From contig NZ_LGIT01000003.1 in the NCBI RefSeq assembly GCF_001187865.1, forward strand, positions 534,450-598,449: a stretch of 64,000 bases of DNA, given 5' to 3'. Shown one piece after another: positions 32,965-44,348 of the stretch. The translations under genes were made by a program, and so were the position numbers. Each line of letters begins with the position of its first letter. Within the stretch, counting starts at the first letter, position 1. A model generated the notes under the pieces. It saw only the letters and a list, made by a program, of their open reading frames with translations, did not search any database and was not told where the DNA came from. The stretch comes from Klebsiella sp. RIT-PI-d. Its GTDB lineage: Bacteria > Pseudomonadota > Gammaproteobacteria > Enterobacterales > Enterobacteriaceae.

Positions 32965-33942
32965 TCAGGCGCGATCGACACTAAACGCCAGCACTTCCGC
33001 AAGGCTTTCGGCATCTAAAGCCAGCATGACCAGACGATCAACGCCCAGCGCCACGCCAGAACAATCGGGTAATCCGGCCTTTAAGGCTTCTAGCAGATTG
33101 AGGTCAATGGGTTGCTGCGGTAAACCGCGGGCCGCACGTTTGCGGTTATCCTGCTCAAAACGCTGCTGCTGTTCGCGGGCATCGGTCAGTTCGTGGAAGC
33201 CGTTGGCCAGTTCAAGTCCTTTGAAATAGACCTCAAAGCGCTCTGCCACACGATGATCCTCGGTACTGATCTGCGCCAGCGACGCCTGACTGGCCGGGAA
33301 GTGATAGACGAACGCCGGGCGCTCTTTACCAATGTGCGGCTCGACACCCATCGCAAACAGGAGCTGTAGCAGCGTGTCACGGTCTTCTTCGGTATCGGCA
33401 ATATTACTCAGGTCGAGCTTCGCCGCCACCTGACGAAGTTGCGTTTTGTCCGCAGACAGCGGGTCAATGTCCAGATGACGCTGAAACGCCTGCTGATAAG
33501 AGAGCGTTTCAGCCGCCGGACACTCAAGCACCTGCTGCAGGAGATCGTCGACTTCATTCATCAGGCGATACATGTCGTAGTGCGGACGATACCACTCCAG
33601 CATGGTGAACTCGGGATTATGATGACGCCCCATCTCTTCATTACGAAAACTGCGGCACAGCTGGTATACCGGCCCACAGCCTGCGGCGAGCAGACGCTTC
33701 ATGTGGTATTCCGGGCTGGTCATCAGATACAAATTCATGCCCTGGGAGTGCCCCGGCCCCACGAAACGGGTTTCAAACGGGAACAGGTGAATGTCTGTCA
33801 CCGTCGCCTGGCTCATGCACGGCGTTTCCACCTCCAGTACGCCCCGGTCGGCAAAAAAACGACGGATTTCAGTCATAATTTTTGCACGTTTCAACAGGTT
33901 AGGAATGGATGCGCTCGGCTGCCAGGTTGCCGTTTCGCTCAT
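32965..33942 (-). CDS. epmA: EF-P--(R)-beta-lysine ligase EpmA
   Basis: A 325-residue class II lysyl-tRNA-synthetase paralogue (also PoxA/GenX) lacking the anticodon-binding domain. It attaches (R)-beta-lysine to Lys34 of EF-P. Class II motifs are seen in [34 protein letters not shown] and [14 protein letters not shown]. The ATG at 33942 gives the [10 protein letters not shown] start; the longer open frame is rejected. Its partners epmB and efp lie 6-8 kb to the right. Divergent from frdA. Confidence 0.97.
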   Translation of the reverse strand: MSETATWQPSASIPNLLKRAKIMTEIRRFFADRGVLEVETPCMSQATVTDIHLFPFETRFVGPGHSQGMNLYLMTSPEYHMKRLLAAGCGPVYQLCRSFRNEEMGRHHNPEFTMLEWYRPHYDMYRLMNEVDDLLQQVLECPAAETLSYQQAFQRHLDIDPLSADKTQLRQVAAKLDLSNIADTEEDRDTLLQLLFAMGVEPHIGKERPAFVYHFPASQASLAQISTEDHRVAERFEVYFKGLELANGFHELTDAREQQQRFEQDNRKRAARGLPQQPIDLNLLEALKAGLPDCSGVALGVDRLVMLALDAESLAEVLAFSVDRA

Positions 33943-34111
33943 GGTTTTGTCTCCGTTTTTTGCTAAGGGCACGAAGTCTACTCGTTCCTCTATCCGGAGA
34001 CAAATTTTGTACAGGACATTGCCCAAAAGCAGGCATAAATAATTCACTAGCAGAATGAATCACTAAATTCATCAGAAATAGTGATAAATCATCATAAAGA
34101 ACCGCAAAAAA

Positions 34112-34153
34112 ATCGAACACGTCAAATTTCCCCTCTTTCACCACGGGTATAAT
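34112..34153 (+). promoter_or_regulatory. frdA promoter with FNR site
   Basis: An FNR-like site, ATCGAACACGTCAA (34112-34125, consensus TTGATNNNNATCAA), and a perfect TATAAT -10 (34148-34153). The site would be centred near -41, as for FNR-activated frd in E. coli. The downstream leader also resembles the E. coli one (CCTATAAAGGAGCAGTGG). Anaerobic activation is therefore likely; NarL repression sites were not assigned. Confidence 0.75.
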
Positions 34154-34237
34154 CCGTTACCTATAAAGGAGCAGTGGGTACGTTTTCATCGCATTCGTCG
34201 TGAGCGCGATGAAATAACAATAATCTGGAGGAACGTC

Positions 34238-36028
34238 GTGCATACTTTTCAAGCCGATATTGCCATTGTTGGCGCAGGTGGCGCGGGACTACGCGCTGCT
34301 ATTGCCGCCGCGCAGGCCAGACCTGACGCCAAAATCGCGCTGGTCTCAAAAGTCTACCCTATGCGTAGCCATACCGTTGCTGCCGAGGGGGGATCGGCTG
34401 CGGTAACCCAGGATCATGATAGCTTCGAATATCATTTCCACGACACCGTTGCCGGTGGCGACTGGCTCTGCGAGCAGGATGTCGTGGATTACTTTGTTCA
34501 CCATTGTCCAACAGAAATGACCCAGCTTGAACAGTGGGGCTGCCCGTGGAGCCGCCGCCCTGACGGCAGCATCAACGTGCGCCGTTTTGGCGGTATGAAA
34601 ATTGAGCGCACCTGGTTTGCCGCTGATAAAACCGGCTTTCACATGCTGCATACCCTCTTCCAGACCTCCCTGCAATTTCCGCAAATTCAGCGATTCGATG
34701 AGCATTTTGTTCTCGATATTCTGGTCGATGACGGTCAGGCGCGCGGCCTGGTCGCGATGAATATGATGGAAGGCACGCTGGTGCAAATCCGGGCCAACGC
34801 GGTGATCATGGCAACCGGCGGCGCAGGCCGCGTTTATCGCTATAACACTAACGGTGGGATCGTCACCGGCGACGGTATGGGCATGGCGCTTGCGCATGGC
34901 GTGCCGCTGCGCGATATGGAATTTGTTCAGTATCACCCGACCGGCCTGCCGGGTTCCGGCATCTTAATGACCGAAGGTTGCCGTGGTGAAGGCGGTATTC
35001 TGGTCAATAAAGACGGCTATCGTTATCTTCAGGATTACGGCATGGGGCCGGAAACGCCGCTGGGTGAGCCGAAAAACAAATATATGGAGCTCGGTCCGCG
35101 CGATAAAGTCTCGCAGGCATTCTGGCATGAGTGGCGTAAGGGCAATACGATCTCTACCCCGCGCGGTGACGTGGTTTATCTCGACCTGCGTCATTTAGGC
35201 GAGAAGAAGATCCTTGAGCGATTGCCGTTTATTTGTGAGCTGGCGAAAGCCTATGTTGGTGTCGATCCGGTGAAAGATCCGATCCCGGTCCGTCCTACCG
35301 CGCATTACACTATGGGCGGTATTGAGACCGATCAAAATTGTGAAACGCGCATTCAGGGCCTGTTTGCGGTCGGAGAGTGTTCTTCAGTTGGCCTGCACGG
35401 TGCCAATCGTCTCGGATCTAACTCGCTGGCAGAGCTGGTGGTCTTTGGCAAACTGGCTGGCGAACAGGCGATGGCGCGTGCGGCATCTGTCGGTACAGCC
35501 AGCGATAGCGCGCTGAATGCGCAGGCGGCCGGTGCAGAACAGCGGCTAAAAGATCTGGTTAACCAGCAGGGCACAGAAAACTGGGCCAACATTCGCGACG
35601 AGATGGGCATGTCGATGGAAGAAGGCTGCGGCATCTACCGCACGCCGGAGCTGATGCAAAAAACCGTCGATAAGCTGGCAGAACTTCAGGAACGCTTTAA
35701 ACGGGTACGCATCACCGATACCTCCAGCGTCTTCAATACCGACCTGCTCTACACCATTGAGCTGGGTCACGGCCTGAACGTAGCGGAATGCATGGCGCAC
35801 TCTGCCCTTGCCCGTAAAGAGTCACGCGGAGCGCATCAGCGTCTTGATGAAGGCTGCACTGAACGTGACGACGTTAATTTTCTCAAGCATACCCTCGCCT
35901 TCCGTGATGCGGATGGCACCACTCGTCTGGATTACAGCGACGTGAAGATCACGACTCTGCCACCGGCGAAACGTGTTTACGGCGCAGAGGCGGAAGCCGC
36001 CGAGAAGAAGGAGACGACGCATGGCTGA
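34238..36028 (+). CDS. frdA: Fumarate reductase flavoprotein subunit
   Basis: A 596-residue catalytic subunit carrying covalent FAD, reducing fumarate in anaerobic respiration on the cytoplasmic side. Rossmann motif [10 protein letters not shown] near residue 11, covalent FAD histidine in [10 protein letters not shown] near residue 45, the substrate region [21 protein letters not shown], and the Arg-bearing [15 protein letters not shown] start with a CTGGAGGAA site. Overlaps frdB by 8 bp. Confidence 0.98.
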   Translation: MHTFQADIAIVGAGGAGLRAAIAAAQARPDAKIALVSKVYPMRSHTVAAEGGSAAVTQDHDSFEYHFHDTVAGGDWLCEQDVVDYFVHHCPTEMTQLEQWGCPWSRRPDGSINVRRFGGMKIERTWFAADKTGFHMLHTLFQTSLQFPQIQRFDEHFVLDILVDDGQARGLVAMNMMEGTLVQIRANAVIMATGGAGRVYRYNTNGGIVTGDGMGMALAHGVPLRDMEFVQYHPTGLPGSGILMTEGCRGEGGILVNKDGYRYLQDYGMGPETPLGEPKNKYMELGPRDKVSQAFWHEWRKGNTISTPRGDVVYLDLRHLGEKKILERLPFICELAKAYVGVDPVKDPIPVRPTAHYTMGGIETDQNCETRIQGLFAVGECSSVGLHGANRLGSNSLAELVVFGKLAGEQAMARAASVGTASDSALNAQAAGAEQRLKDLVNQQGTENWANIRDEMGMSMEEGCGIYRTPELMQKTVDKLAELQERFKRVRITDTSSVFNTDLLYTIELGHGLNVAECMAHSALARKESRGAHQRLDEGCTERDDVNFLKHTLAFRDADGTTRLDYSDVKITTLPPAKRVYGAEAEAAEKKETTHG

Positions 36029-36755
36029 GATGCAAGCAATGAAGGTTGAGGTGGTTCGCTACAATCCGGAAACCGATACCGCACCTCACAGCGCCTTTTA
36101 TGACGTGCCCTATGACGAGCAAACGTCGCTACTCGATGCGCTGGGTTATATCAAAGATAATCTTGCCCCCGATCTAAGCTACCGCTGGTCCTGCCGAATG
36201 GCAATTTGCGGCTCTTGCGGCATGATGGTCAACAAGGTGCCAAAACTGGCCTGTAAGACATTTATGCGTGATTACACCCGCGGCATGAAAGTCGAGGCGC
36301 TGGGTAACTTCCCTGTCGAGCGCGATTTAGTGGTCGATATGACCCACTTTATTGAGAGTCTGGAAGCCATCAAGCCCTATATTATCGGCAATCCGCGCAC
36401 GCCAGATCAGGGACCCAACACGCAAACTCCCGCGCAAATGGCGAAGTACCATCAGTTCTCCGGCTGTATTAACTGTGGTTTGTGCTACGCCGCCTGCCCA
36501 CAGTTTGGCTTAAACCCGGAGTTTATTGGCCCCGCTGCCATCACCCTGGCGCATCGTTACAATGAAGATAACCGCGATCGCGGCAAAAAAGAACGTATGG
36601 CACAGCTTAACGGGCCAAACGGGGTCTGGACCTGCACGTTTGTCGGTTATTGCTCGGAAGTCTGTCCGAAGCATGTCGATCCCGCCGCCGCCATTCAGCA
36701 GGGTAAAGTCGAAAGCTCGAAAGACTTTCTGATTGCTACCCTGAAACCACGCTAA
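36021..36755 (+). CDS. frdB: Fumarate reductase iron-sulfur subunit
   Basis: A 244-residue electron-transfer subunit. The cysteines for [2Fe-2S] ([14 protein letters not shown] and a later LAC), [4Fe-4S] ([15 protein letters not shown]) and [3Fe-4S] ([12 protein letters not shown]) are all present. The ATG at 36021, within the frdA end, gives the [14 protein letters not shown] start. It passes electrons from menaquinol at FrdCD to FrdA. Confidence 0.98.
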   Translation: MAEMQAMKVEVVRYNPETDTAPHSAFYDVPYDEQTSLLDALGYIKDNLAPDLSYRWSCRMAICGSCGMMVNKVPKLACKTFMRDYTRGMKVEALGNFPVERDLVVDMTHFIESLEAIKPYIIGNPRTPDQGPNTQTPAQMAKYHQFSGCINCGLCYAACPQFGLNPEFIGPAAITLAHRYNEDNRDRGKKERMAQLNGPNGVWTCTFVGYCSEVCPKHVDPAAAIQQGKVESSKDFLIATLKPR

Positions 36756-36765
36756 GGAGTGCACG

Positions 36766-37161
36766 ATGACGACTAAACGCAAAGCCTATGTTCGGCCAAT
36801 GCCGTCAAACTGGTGGAAAAGTCTGCCGTTTTATCGCTTCTATATGCTGCGTGAAGGCACGGCAATCATGGCGGTCTGGTTCAGTATTGAACTGATTTAT
36901 GGCCTGTTTGCACTAAAACACGGACCCGAGCAGTGGGCCGGATTCGTTGGTTTTCTGCAAAACCCGGCGATCGTTATTTTGAATGCGATCGCACTGGCCG
37001 CTGCCCTGCTGCACACTAAAACCTGGTTCGAGCTGGCACCGAAGGCGGCCAATATCATCGTCAAGGATGAGAAACTGGGGCCGGCACCGGTCATTTCCGG
37101 CCTCTGGATAGCGACCATTATTGTCACTATCGTTATTTTAGCTGTTGCCCTGTTCTGGTAA
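36766..37161 (+). CDS. frdC: Fumarate reductase membrane anchor subunit C
   Basis: A 131-residue protein with three membrane helices that anchors FrdAB and helps bind menaquinol. It starts [17 protein letters not shown] as in E. coli and is spaced 10 bp after frdB with an AAGGAG site. Confidence 0.97.
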   Translation: MTTKRKAYVRPMPSNWWKSLPFYRFYMLREGTAIMAVWFSIELIYGLFALKHGPEQWAGFVGFLQNPAIVILNAIALAAALLHTKTWFELAPKAANIIVKDEKLGPAPVISGLWIATIIVTIVILAVALFW

Positions 37162-37171
37162 GGAGACACTG

Positions 37172-37531
37172 ATGATCCATCCCAATCCAAAACGTTCTGA
37201 CGAGCCGGTATTCTGGGGACTGTTCGGCGCAGGCGGCATGTGGTGCGCCATTGTCGCTCCGGTGATGATCCTGCTGGTCGGTATCATGCTGCCGCTGGGC
37301 CTCTATCCTGGCGACGCGCTCGGCTACGATCGGGTTCTGGCTTTTGCGCATAGCCTGATCGGGCGTGCCTTCCTGTTCCTGATGATTGCCCTGCCGCTAT
37401 GGTGTGGCCTGCATCGCATTCACCATATGATGCACGACCTGAAAATCCACGTACCTCACGGCAAATGGGTTTTTTACGGTCTGGCCGCCATTCTGTCGAT
37501 CGTGACCCTGGTCGGCGTCATTTTTATGTGA
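37172..37531 (+). CDS. frdD: Fumarate reductase membrane anchor subunit D
   Basis: A 119-residue three-helix anchor subunit ([20 protein letters not shown]). The ATG at 37172 has an AAGGAG site and restores E. coli length. Last gene of frdABCD. Unlike E. coli and C. freundii, no ampC follows. Confidence 0.97.
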   Translation: MIHPNPKRSDEPVFWGLFGAGGMWCAIVAPVMILLVGIMLPLGLYPGDALGYDRVLAFAHSLIGRAFLFLMIALPLWCGLHRIHHMMHDLKIHVPHGKWVFYGLAAILSIVTLVGVIFM

Positions 37532-37538
37532 TCCGCGC

Positions 37539-37570
37539 GCCCTCTCAGCAACAGTGAGAGGGCTATTTTT
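37539..37570 (+). terminator. Rho-independent terminator after frdABCD
   Basis: A 9-bp stem (GCCCTCTCA, TGAGAGGGC) with a 7-nt loop followed by TATTTTT, 7 bp past frdD. Confidence 0.88.
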
Positions 37571-37638
37571 CACGTTTACTACAGCAATTTTTCCCGACGG
37601 GTTCTACACTTAGCTAAAAAACCTGCAAGGAAAATACT

Positions 37639-38169
37639 ATGCGTTTGCTGCCTGTTGCTGCCACCGTCGCCGCTGCGTTTTTGCTGGTTGCCTGTAGTTC
37701 TCCAACGCCTCCCTCTGGCGTCACGGTCATTAATAATTTCGATACGCAACGCTATCTCGGTACCTGGTACGAAATTGCCCGTTTCGATCACCGCTTTGAG
37801 CGAGGATTAGAGCGTGTTACCGCGACCTACAGTCTGCGTGATGATGGGGGGTTACGCGTCATTAATCGTGGTTATAACCCCGATCGCGGGATGTGGCAGC
37901 AGTCGACAGGTAAAGCGTATTTTACTGGCGATCCGAGCAGGGCCGCCCTGAAAGTCTCTTTCTTTGGCCCGTTCTACGGCGGATACAATATTATTGCGCT
38001 GGATAAAGAGTATAAACATGCGCTGGTATGCGGGCCGAATCACGATTATTTGTGGATACTTTCCAGAACGCCGACCATCTCCAGAGAGATAAAACAGCAG
38101 ATGCTGGATACCGCGACCCGGCAGGGTTTTGACGTTAGCAAGCTACTCTGGATCGACCAGCCGCATTAA
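37639..38169 (+). CDS. blc: Outer-membrane lipoprotein Blc (bacterial lipocalin)
   Basis: A 176-residue lipoprotein with a lipobox ending LLVAC (Cys19). The lipocalin GXW motif appears as [19 protein letters not shown]. Known family members bind lysophospholipids and are stress-induced. Its 3' end overlaps convergent gdx by 4 bp. Confidence 0.96.
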   Translation: MRLLPVAATVAAAFLLVACSSPTPPSGVTVINNFDTQRYLGTWYEIARFDHRFERGLERVTATYSLRDDGGLRVINRGYNPDRGMWQQSTGKAYFTGDPSRAALKVSFFGPFYGGYNIIALDKEYKHALVCGPNHDYLWILSRTPTISREIKQQMLDTATRQGFDVSKLLWIDQPH

Positions 38170-38483
38170 GGCGTACTGAGTTTCAGACCAATAATTCCGG
38201 CGACAATTAACGCAAGGCTTAGAAGGCGCGCCGGATTTGCCGACTCACCAAACAGCACGATGCCGGTAATGGCTGCACCGACTGCGCCAATTCCTGTCCA
38301 GACGGCGTAGGCAGTCCCGACCGGCAGCGTTTTCATCGCCCACGCCAGCAGTCCGAAACTGAAAAACATGGCAATCAGCGTGATAACGCTTGGGGTAAAA
38401 CGGCTGAAACCGTGGGTATATTTCAGGCCAATCGCCCAGACAACTTCAAGAAGACCTGCAATAACAAGAATTAACCAGGACAT
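38166..38483 (-). CDS. gdx: Guanidinium exporter Gdx (SugE)
   Basis: A 105-residue small multidrug resistance-type protein with four membrane helices and the conserved Glu13 ([17 protein letters not shown]). The SugE/Gdx subtype exchanges guanidinium for protons as a dual-topology dimer. An upstream guanidine-II riboswitch supports this role over general drug efflux. Confidence 0.96.
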   Translation of the reverse strand: MSWLILVIAGLLEVVWAIGLKYTHGFSRFTPSVITLIAMFFSFGLLAWAMKTLPVGTAYAVWTGIGAVGAAITGIVLFGESANPARLLSLALIVAGIIGLKLSTP

Positions 38484-38494
38484 ATAGGCTCCAT

Positions 38495-38544
38495 CGCGGG
38501 GCCGTCCCCATTGTAGAAAGCGCTTATGGGTCGTCCCATAAGGC
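38495..38544 (-). ncRNA. Guanidine-II (mini-ykkC) riboswitch upstream of gdx
   Basis: On the minus strand two short hairpins share the diagnostic ACGR loops. P1 is CTTATGGG-ACGA-CCCATAAG without its last pairs (38542-38523); P2 is GGGG-ACGG-CCCC (38509-38498). A 13-nt linker joins them and the gdx ribosome site (GGAG) follows within 10 nt. Mini-ykkC riboswitches bind free guanidine and turn on gdx/sugE translation. Confidence 0.93.
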
Positions 38545-38739
38545 TGATTGAAGTCATTACTTTACGCAATCCGAATAAAAACGCAATAATTTACCTTAAG
38601 TGTTATTCAAAACCTTATTGTCAGAAATACCTCTATTTCGCAGCGTAAATCCCGCCTTTATCTTTCCCGGTCTTGAATATGATGATGTTATCACCGTCGC
38701 GATAAGCACCTACCGTTTTCTATTCATTATGAAATCCCA

Positions 38740-39345
38740 ATGTATAAAATCCTGATTATTGACCGCTGCCAGTTTAGTCGCCATGGGCTTGAGAAATGGC
38801 TTACGCAGGGACACTCTTTTCATTCCCCCGTTATGGTCACCAGCCTTAGCAGTCTCTTTTTAGCCAAAGAGCATATTGAGCACTGGCAACCCAGCCTGGT
38901 TATTGCAGACTTAAATGGTTTTCAGGCCGATCTCTCTCAGGCGAATTTGATTAACGCGCTCTTTACCGCCTGTGGAGAACGCAGCCAGGTTATTTTACTC
39001 CAGTACTGTGCGGCCCGACATTACGCCAATCACGATGCGGTACGGTTAACGCTGTCGAAGAAAACCCCATTGCAGCATATTACGAATATGATTGAGTCTG
39101 CACTTAGCGCGCGTCCGTGGCTGAATTACACGCATACCATAAGCCCATTGCTTACCCGACAGGAAGAGAAAGTATTATCGCTGTGGCTGGAGGGGGTCAG
39201 CAATCCGCTGATTGCCGGAATGCTCAGTATTAGCGGAAAGACGGTCTATACCTATAAAAGGAATATCCGACTTAAACTACGAATGGATAATCGTTTTTCG
39301 CCTTTTTTATCATCGGGCGAGAATGCAATAGCACACTTGTCATAA
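38740..39345 (+). CDS. ecnR: LuxR-family transcriptional regulator EcnR
   Basis: A 201-residue regulator with a receiver-like N-terminal half (MYKILIIDRCQFSRHGLEKW) and a C-terminal LuxR helix-turn-helix (LTRQEEKVLSLWLEG, SISGKTVYTYKRNI). The Asp pocket is degenerate compared with classical response regulators. It lies between gdx and ecnB, the place of ecnR in the entericidin locus of Citrobacter freundii. Convergent with ecnB. Its actual targets are not known from sequence. Confidence 0.85.
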   Translation: MYKILIIDRCQFSRHGLEKWLTQGHSFHSPVMVTSLSSLFLAKEHIEHWQPSLVIADLNGFQADLSQANLINALFTACGERSQVILLQYCAARHYANHDAVRLTLSKKTPLQHITNMIESALSARPWLNYTHTISPLLTRQEEKVLSLWLEGVSNPLIAGMLSISGKTVYTYKRNIRLKLRMDNRFSPFLSSGENAIAHLS

Positions 39346-39348
39346 CGA

Positions 39349-39366
39349 TACGGCTAAAAAGCCGTA
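39349..39366. terminator. Small hairpin between convergent ecnR and ecnB
   Basis: A 7-bp inverted repeat (TACGGCT, AGCCGTA) with a short A-rich loop lies in the 48-bp gap between the converging genes. U-tracts are weak, so this may be a bidirectional or partial terminator. Confidence 0.4.
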
Positions 39367-39393
39367 CCGCATGGCGTATTTCGCGGAATAACC

Positions 39394-39540
39394 CTACTGC
39401 TGAGCTTTGGTTGCGGCACCAGAGATTGCGCTACCACCGTCAGAAATATCTTCGCCAACACCACGAGTAGTGTTACAAGCGGTTAATACTGAAGAAAGCA
39501 CCAGCACTGAAAAGATCGCAGCAATTGTTTTCTTAAACAT
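39394..39540 (-). CDS. ecnB: Entericidin B, bacteriolytic lipoprotein
   Basis: A 48-residue lipoprotein. The lipobox ends LTAC (Cys22) and the mature part is [20 protein letters not shown], nearly the same as E. coli EcnB. In E. coli this is the toxic member of the entericidin pair, expressed in stationary phase. Start ATG at 39540 with an AAGGAAG site. No ecnA ORF was found between efp and ecnB. Confidence 0.93.
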   Translation of the reverse strand: MFKKTIAAIFSVLVLSSVLTACNTTRGVGEDISDGGSAISGAATKAQQ

Positions 39541-39580
39541 AGTTTCTTCCTTTATTCGCAGTGTTATTTGTGTATAGCAA

Positions 39581-39592
39581 CTTAAGCATAGA
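39581..39592 (-). promoter_or_regulatory. SigmaS-type -10 element for ecnB
   Basis: TCTATGCTTAAG on the minus strand closely matches the RpoS extended -10 (CTATACTTAA). It lies about 40 bp upstream of the ecnB start. RpoS dependence of ecnB is known in E. coli. Confidence 0.6.
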
Positions 39593-39764
39593 CAAAATTC
39601 TGAGAAATGGCGGCGGGGGAAAAATTTTTCGGAGTATTAGAAGAAACGAAGCGGTAAGGAAAGAACAGATATGGCTGAAAATACTGGCGCAGTCTGGTAC
39701 CACGCCAGGAATATGCACTCGCTCACATCGAAAAAACGGTGATGCAAGCGAACGCGGTGCGTGA

Positions 39765-40331
39765 TTACTTCACGCGGGAAACGTATTCGCCAGAGCGGGT
39801 ATCAACTTTAATGACTTCACCGGTCTGCACGAACAGCGGAACCTTAACCACTGCACCCGTAGACAGCTTAGCCGGTTTACCGCCGGTACCTGCGGTATCA
39901 CCTTTAAGGCCTGGATCGGTTTCAACGATTTCCAGCTCAACGAAGTTCGGCGGCGTTACGGAGATCGGCTGACCGTTCCACAGGGTCACGATGCACTCAG
40001 CCTGGTCCAGCAGCCATTTAGCGTTCTCGCCTACGGCTTTCTCATCGGCAGCCAGCTGTTCGAAAGTTTCGTTATTCATGAAGTGATAGAACTCGCCGTC
40101 GTTGTACAGGAACGTCAGGTTCATATCGATAACGTCTGCGCCTTCAGCGGAGTCGGTAGACTTGAAGGTTTTCTCAACGCGGGTACCGGTCAGCAGACGA
40201 CGCAGCTTAACGCGTGCGAACGCCTGACCTTTACCCGGCTTAACGAATTCGCTGGCTTCAACCGCATACGGTTCACCGTCCATCATGATTTTAAGACCAG
40301 CACGAAAATCGTTGCTATAGTAAGTCGCCAT
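39765..40331 (-). CDS. efp: Translation elongation factor P
   Basis: A 188-residue three-domain tRNA-shaped factor relieving ribosome stalling at polyproline. Lys34, in [10 protein letters not shown], is the residue beta-lysylated by EpmA with beta-lysine from EpmB. Start ATG at 40331 ([12 protein letters not shown]); the longer open frame overlaps epmB antisense and is rejected. Divergent from epmB with 40 bp between starts. Confidence 0.98.
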   Translation of the reverse strand: MATYYSNDFRAGLKIMMDGEPYAVEASEFVKPGKGQAFARVKLRRLLTGTRVEKTFKSTDSAEGADVIDMNLTFLYNDGEFYHFMNNETFEQLAADEKAVGENAKWLLDQAECIVTLWNGQPISVTPPNFVELEIVETDPGLKGDTAGTGGKPAKLSTGAVVKVPLFVQTGEVIKVDTRSGEYVSRVK

Positions 40332-40371
40332 AAGGCCCTCTGAAATTGTTAAATGGTAGCTAAGCCACAAA

Positions 40372-41400
40372 ATGGCGCATATTGTAACCCTAAATACCCC
40401 GTCCAGAGAAGATTGGTTAACGCAACTTGCCGATGTTATTACCAATCCCGATGAACTCTTGCGTCTTCTGAATATAGACGCTGATGACGCGATGCTTGCA
40501 GGAATCGAAGCAAAACGTCTTTTTGCTCTGCGCGTGCCGCGTGCTTTTGCCGCGCGAATGGAGAAAGGCAATCCCCACGATCCCTTGCTGCGTCAGGTAC
40601 TTACCTCGCAGGACGAGTTTATCGTCACGCCCGGTTTTAGCGCCGATCCGCTGGATGAACAGCACAGCGTGGTGCCCGGTTTACTGCATAAATACCGGAA
40701 TCGTGCACTCTTGCTGGTGAAAGGAGGCTGTGCCGTAAATTGTCGCTACTGCTTCCGTCGCCACTTCCCCTACGCTGATAACCCGGGCAATAAGCGTAGC
40801 TGGCAACGCGCGCTGGACTATATCGCGGCCCATCCCGAACTTGATGAGATTATTTTCTCCGGCGGCGATCCGCTCATGGCAAAAGATCACGAGCTGGACT
40901 GGTTGCTCGATGCGCTTGAGGCAATCCCCCACATTAAGCGTCTGCGCATTCATAGTCGCTTACCAATAGTGATCCCCGCGCGGATCACAGACGCGCTGGC
41001 CGCACGCTTTGCCCGCTCCTCGCTGCAAATCCTGCTGGTTAACCATATCAACCATGCCAATGAAATTGATGATGATTTTCGTGCTGCAATGGCGCTGCTG
41101 CGCAGGGCTGGCGTAACGCTATTGAACCAGAGCGTTCTGCTGCGCGGGGTCAATGACAATGCCAGCACGCTGGCAGCACTGAGTAATGCGCTGTTTGATG
41201 CGAGCGTAATGCCCTATTATCTGCACGTGCTGGATAAAGTTCAGGGTGCGGCTCATTTCATGGTGAGTGATGATGAGGCCAGAGCGCTGATGCGCGAATT
41301 ATTGACGCTGGTTTCCGGTTATATGGTGCCGAAACTGGCGCGTGAGATCGGTGGTGAGCCCAGTAAAACGCCTATCGATTTACATCTTCGTCAAAAATAA
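40372..41400 (+). CDS. epmB: EF-P lysine 2,3-aminomutase EpmB
   Basis: A 342-residue radical SAM, PLP-dependent enzyme turning L-lysine into (R)-beta-lysine for EF-P. Radical SAM cysteines are in [17 protein letters not shown] near residue 120; the C-terminal PLP region includes [15 protein letters not shown]. Divergent from efp, its target pathway gene. Confidence 0.97.
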   Translation: MAHIVTLNTPSREDWLTQLADVITNPDELLRLLNIDADDAMLAGIEAKRLFALRVPRAFAARMEKGNPHDPLLRQVLTSQDEFIVTPGFSADPLDEQHSVVPGLLHKYRNRALLLVKGGCAVNCRYCFRRHFPYADNPGNKRSWQRALDYIAAHPELDEIIFSGGDPLMAKDHELDWLLDALEAIPHIKRLRIHSRLPIVIPARITDALAARFARSSLQILLVNHINHANEIDDDFRAAMALLRRAGVTLLNQSVLLRGVNDNASTLAALSNALFDASVMPYYLHVLDKVQGAAHFMVSDDEARALMRELLTLVSGYMVPKLAREIGGEPSKTPIDLHLRQK

Positions 41401-41423
41401 AGGCTGCTTATTTAGGTCTTTAT

Positions 41424-41467
41424 CCCGGATGCTCAGCCTGAATAATAAAAGGCCTGAGCATCCCGGG
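41424..41467. terminator. Bidirectional hairpin between epmB and yjeI
   Basis: GATGCTCAG and CTGAGCATC arms (41428-41436, 41454-41462) with flanking CCCGG/CCCGGG extensions and an A-rich loop, between the converging ends of epmB and yjeI. Confidence 0.6.
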
Positions 41468-41509
41468 TTAGTGTAGCAAGCCCTCAACGCGTGGGGGCCT
41501 GACAAACGA

Positions 41510-41863
41510 TCAGTTAGGGCATTTATATACCTGGCCCTGCATTTCACTTGCGGTTGGCACAAAGCTCGACAGCATTCCCTGTGTGGGACTACTCACGCCA
41601 TAAAGCACGTTACCGCCCATTTGAGCTGCCTGATTACGTAGTGCATTAGCTGCACCGCGCATTGAACCGCCCTCTTCACCATGTTGCCCGGACAGCCAGT
41701 TACTTTGCTTACCCGTCGCCATACCGATAAGCTGGCACTCCGCGCCTGGCTTATCTTCCACAAAGCGAACGCTCTGCCCGCCTGCGGACAGGTCATTGCC
41801 GGAGCTACATCCTGCCAGCAGTAACGCCGCACCCACGATCCCTGCTGAGACTTTTACGCGCAT
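41510..41863 (-). CDS. yjeI: DUF4156 lipoprotein YjeI
   Basis: A 117-residue lipoprotein with a lipobox ending LLAGC (Cys19). The rest (AECQLIGMATGKQSNW, HGEEGGSMRGAANALR) matches E. coli YjeI. ATG 41863 has a GAGG site and gives the family length. Function unknown. It follows groL on the same strand beyond a terminator. Confidence 0.93.
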   Translation of the reverse strand: MRVKVSAGIVGAALLLAGCSSGNDLSAGGQSVRFVEDKPGAECQLIGMATGKQSNWLSGQHGEEGGSMRGAANALRNQAAQMGGNVLYGVSSPTQGMLSSFVPTASEMQGQVYKCPN

Positions 41864-41930
41864 GTTATTCCTCATTTTCAATTAGCGGGACAAATGTGTC
41901 CGTGTCTAAACCTTATACTAAAAAGATGAC

Positions 41931-41966
41931 CAAAAGAAAAACCCCCGAACATTTCTGCCCGGGGGT
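41931..41966 (-). terminator. Rho-independent terminator of groSL
   Basis: A 7-bp stem (ACCCCCG, CGGGGGT) followed on the minus strand by TTTTCTTTT, about 155 bp after the groL stop and beyond an ERIC element, which would therefore be transcribed. Confidence 0.8.
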
Positions 41967-41994
41967 CTCTCAATTCTTAGTGTGGGAGATGAAC

Positions 41995-42119
41995 ACCCAA
42001 ATCATTCTGGTTGCAGGAACGCGGCAAGTTTGTTAATCCCCAGAAGCTTACTCAAGTAAGTGACTGGGGTTAGCAAACGCAGCCAACGCATCTGCAGCCT
42101 GAAGGATGCAGGGCGTGGG
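41995..42119. repeat. ERIC (IRU) intergenic repeat
   Basis: The central palindrome at 42030-42076 contains stretches matching both classical ERIC primer sites: TTAATCCCCAGAAGCTTACT resembles the ERIC1 region and AAGTAAGTGACTGGGG is the ERIC2 core. Flanks such as CGCAGCCAACGCATCTGCA also fit the roughly 127-bp consensus. It lies between the groL stop and its terminator, so it forms part of the groSL mRNA 3' untranslated region. Ends are approximate. Confidence 0.85.
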
Positions 42120-42122
42120 CAA

Positions 42123-43781
<1,659 letters not shown>

Positions 43782-43812
43782 TCAAATTCGTATGTTCAGT
43801 GTCGTTCGCGGA

Positions 43813-44256
<444 letters not shown>

Positions 44257-44348
44257 TTAAAAAATAGACAATGCTCGCAAGTGTCAGAGCGCTTAAAACG
44301 CAATGTGATACCATCAATGATGCGTAAATGACTCATAGAGAAAAAGAA

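Noticed and set aside
34346..34936. 196-codon open frame on the minus strand
   Set aside because: Antisense to the conserved FAD domain of frdA.
42030..42076. Long hairpin after groL considered as a small RNA gene
   Set aside because: Matches the ERIC core on both arms, which explains the structure.
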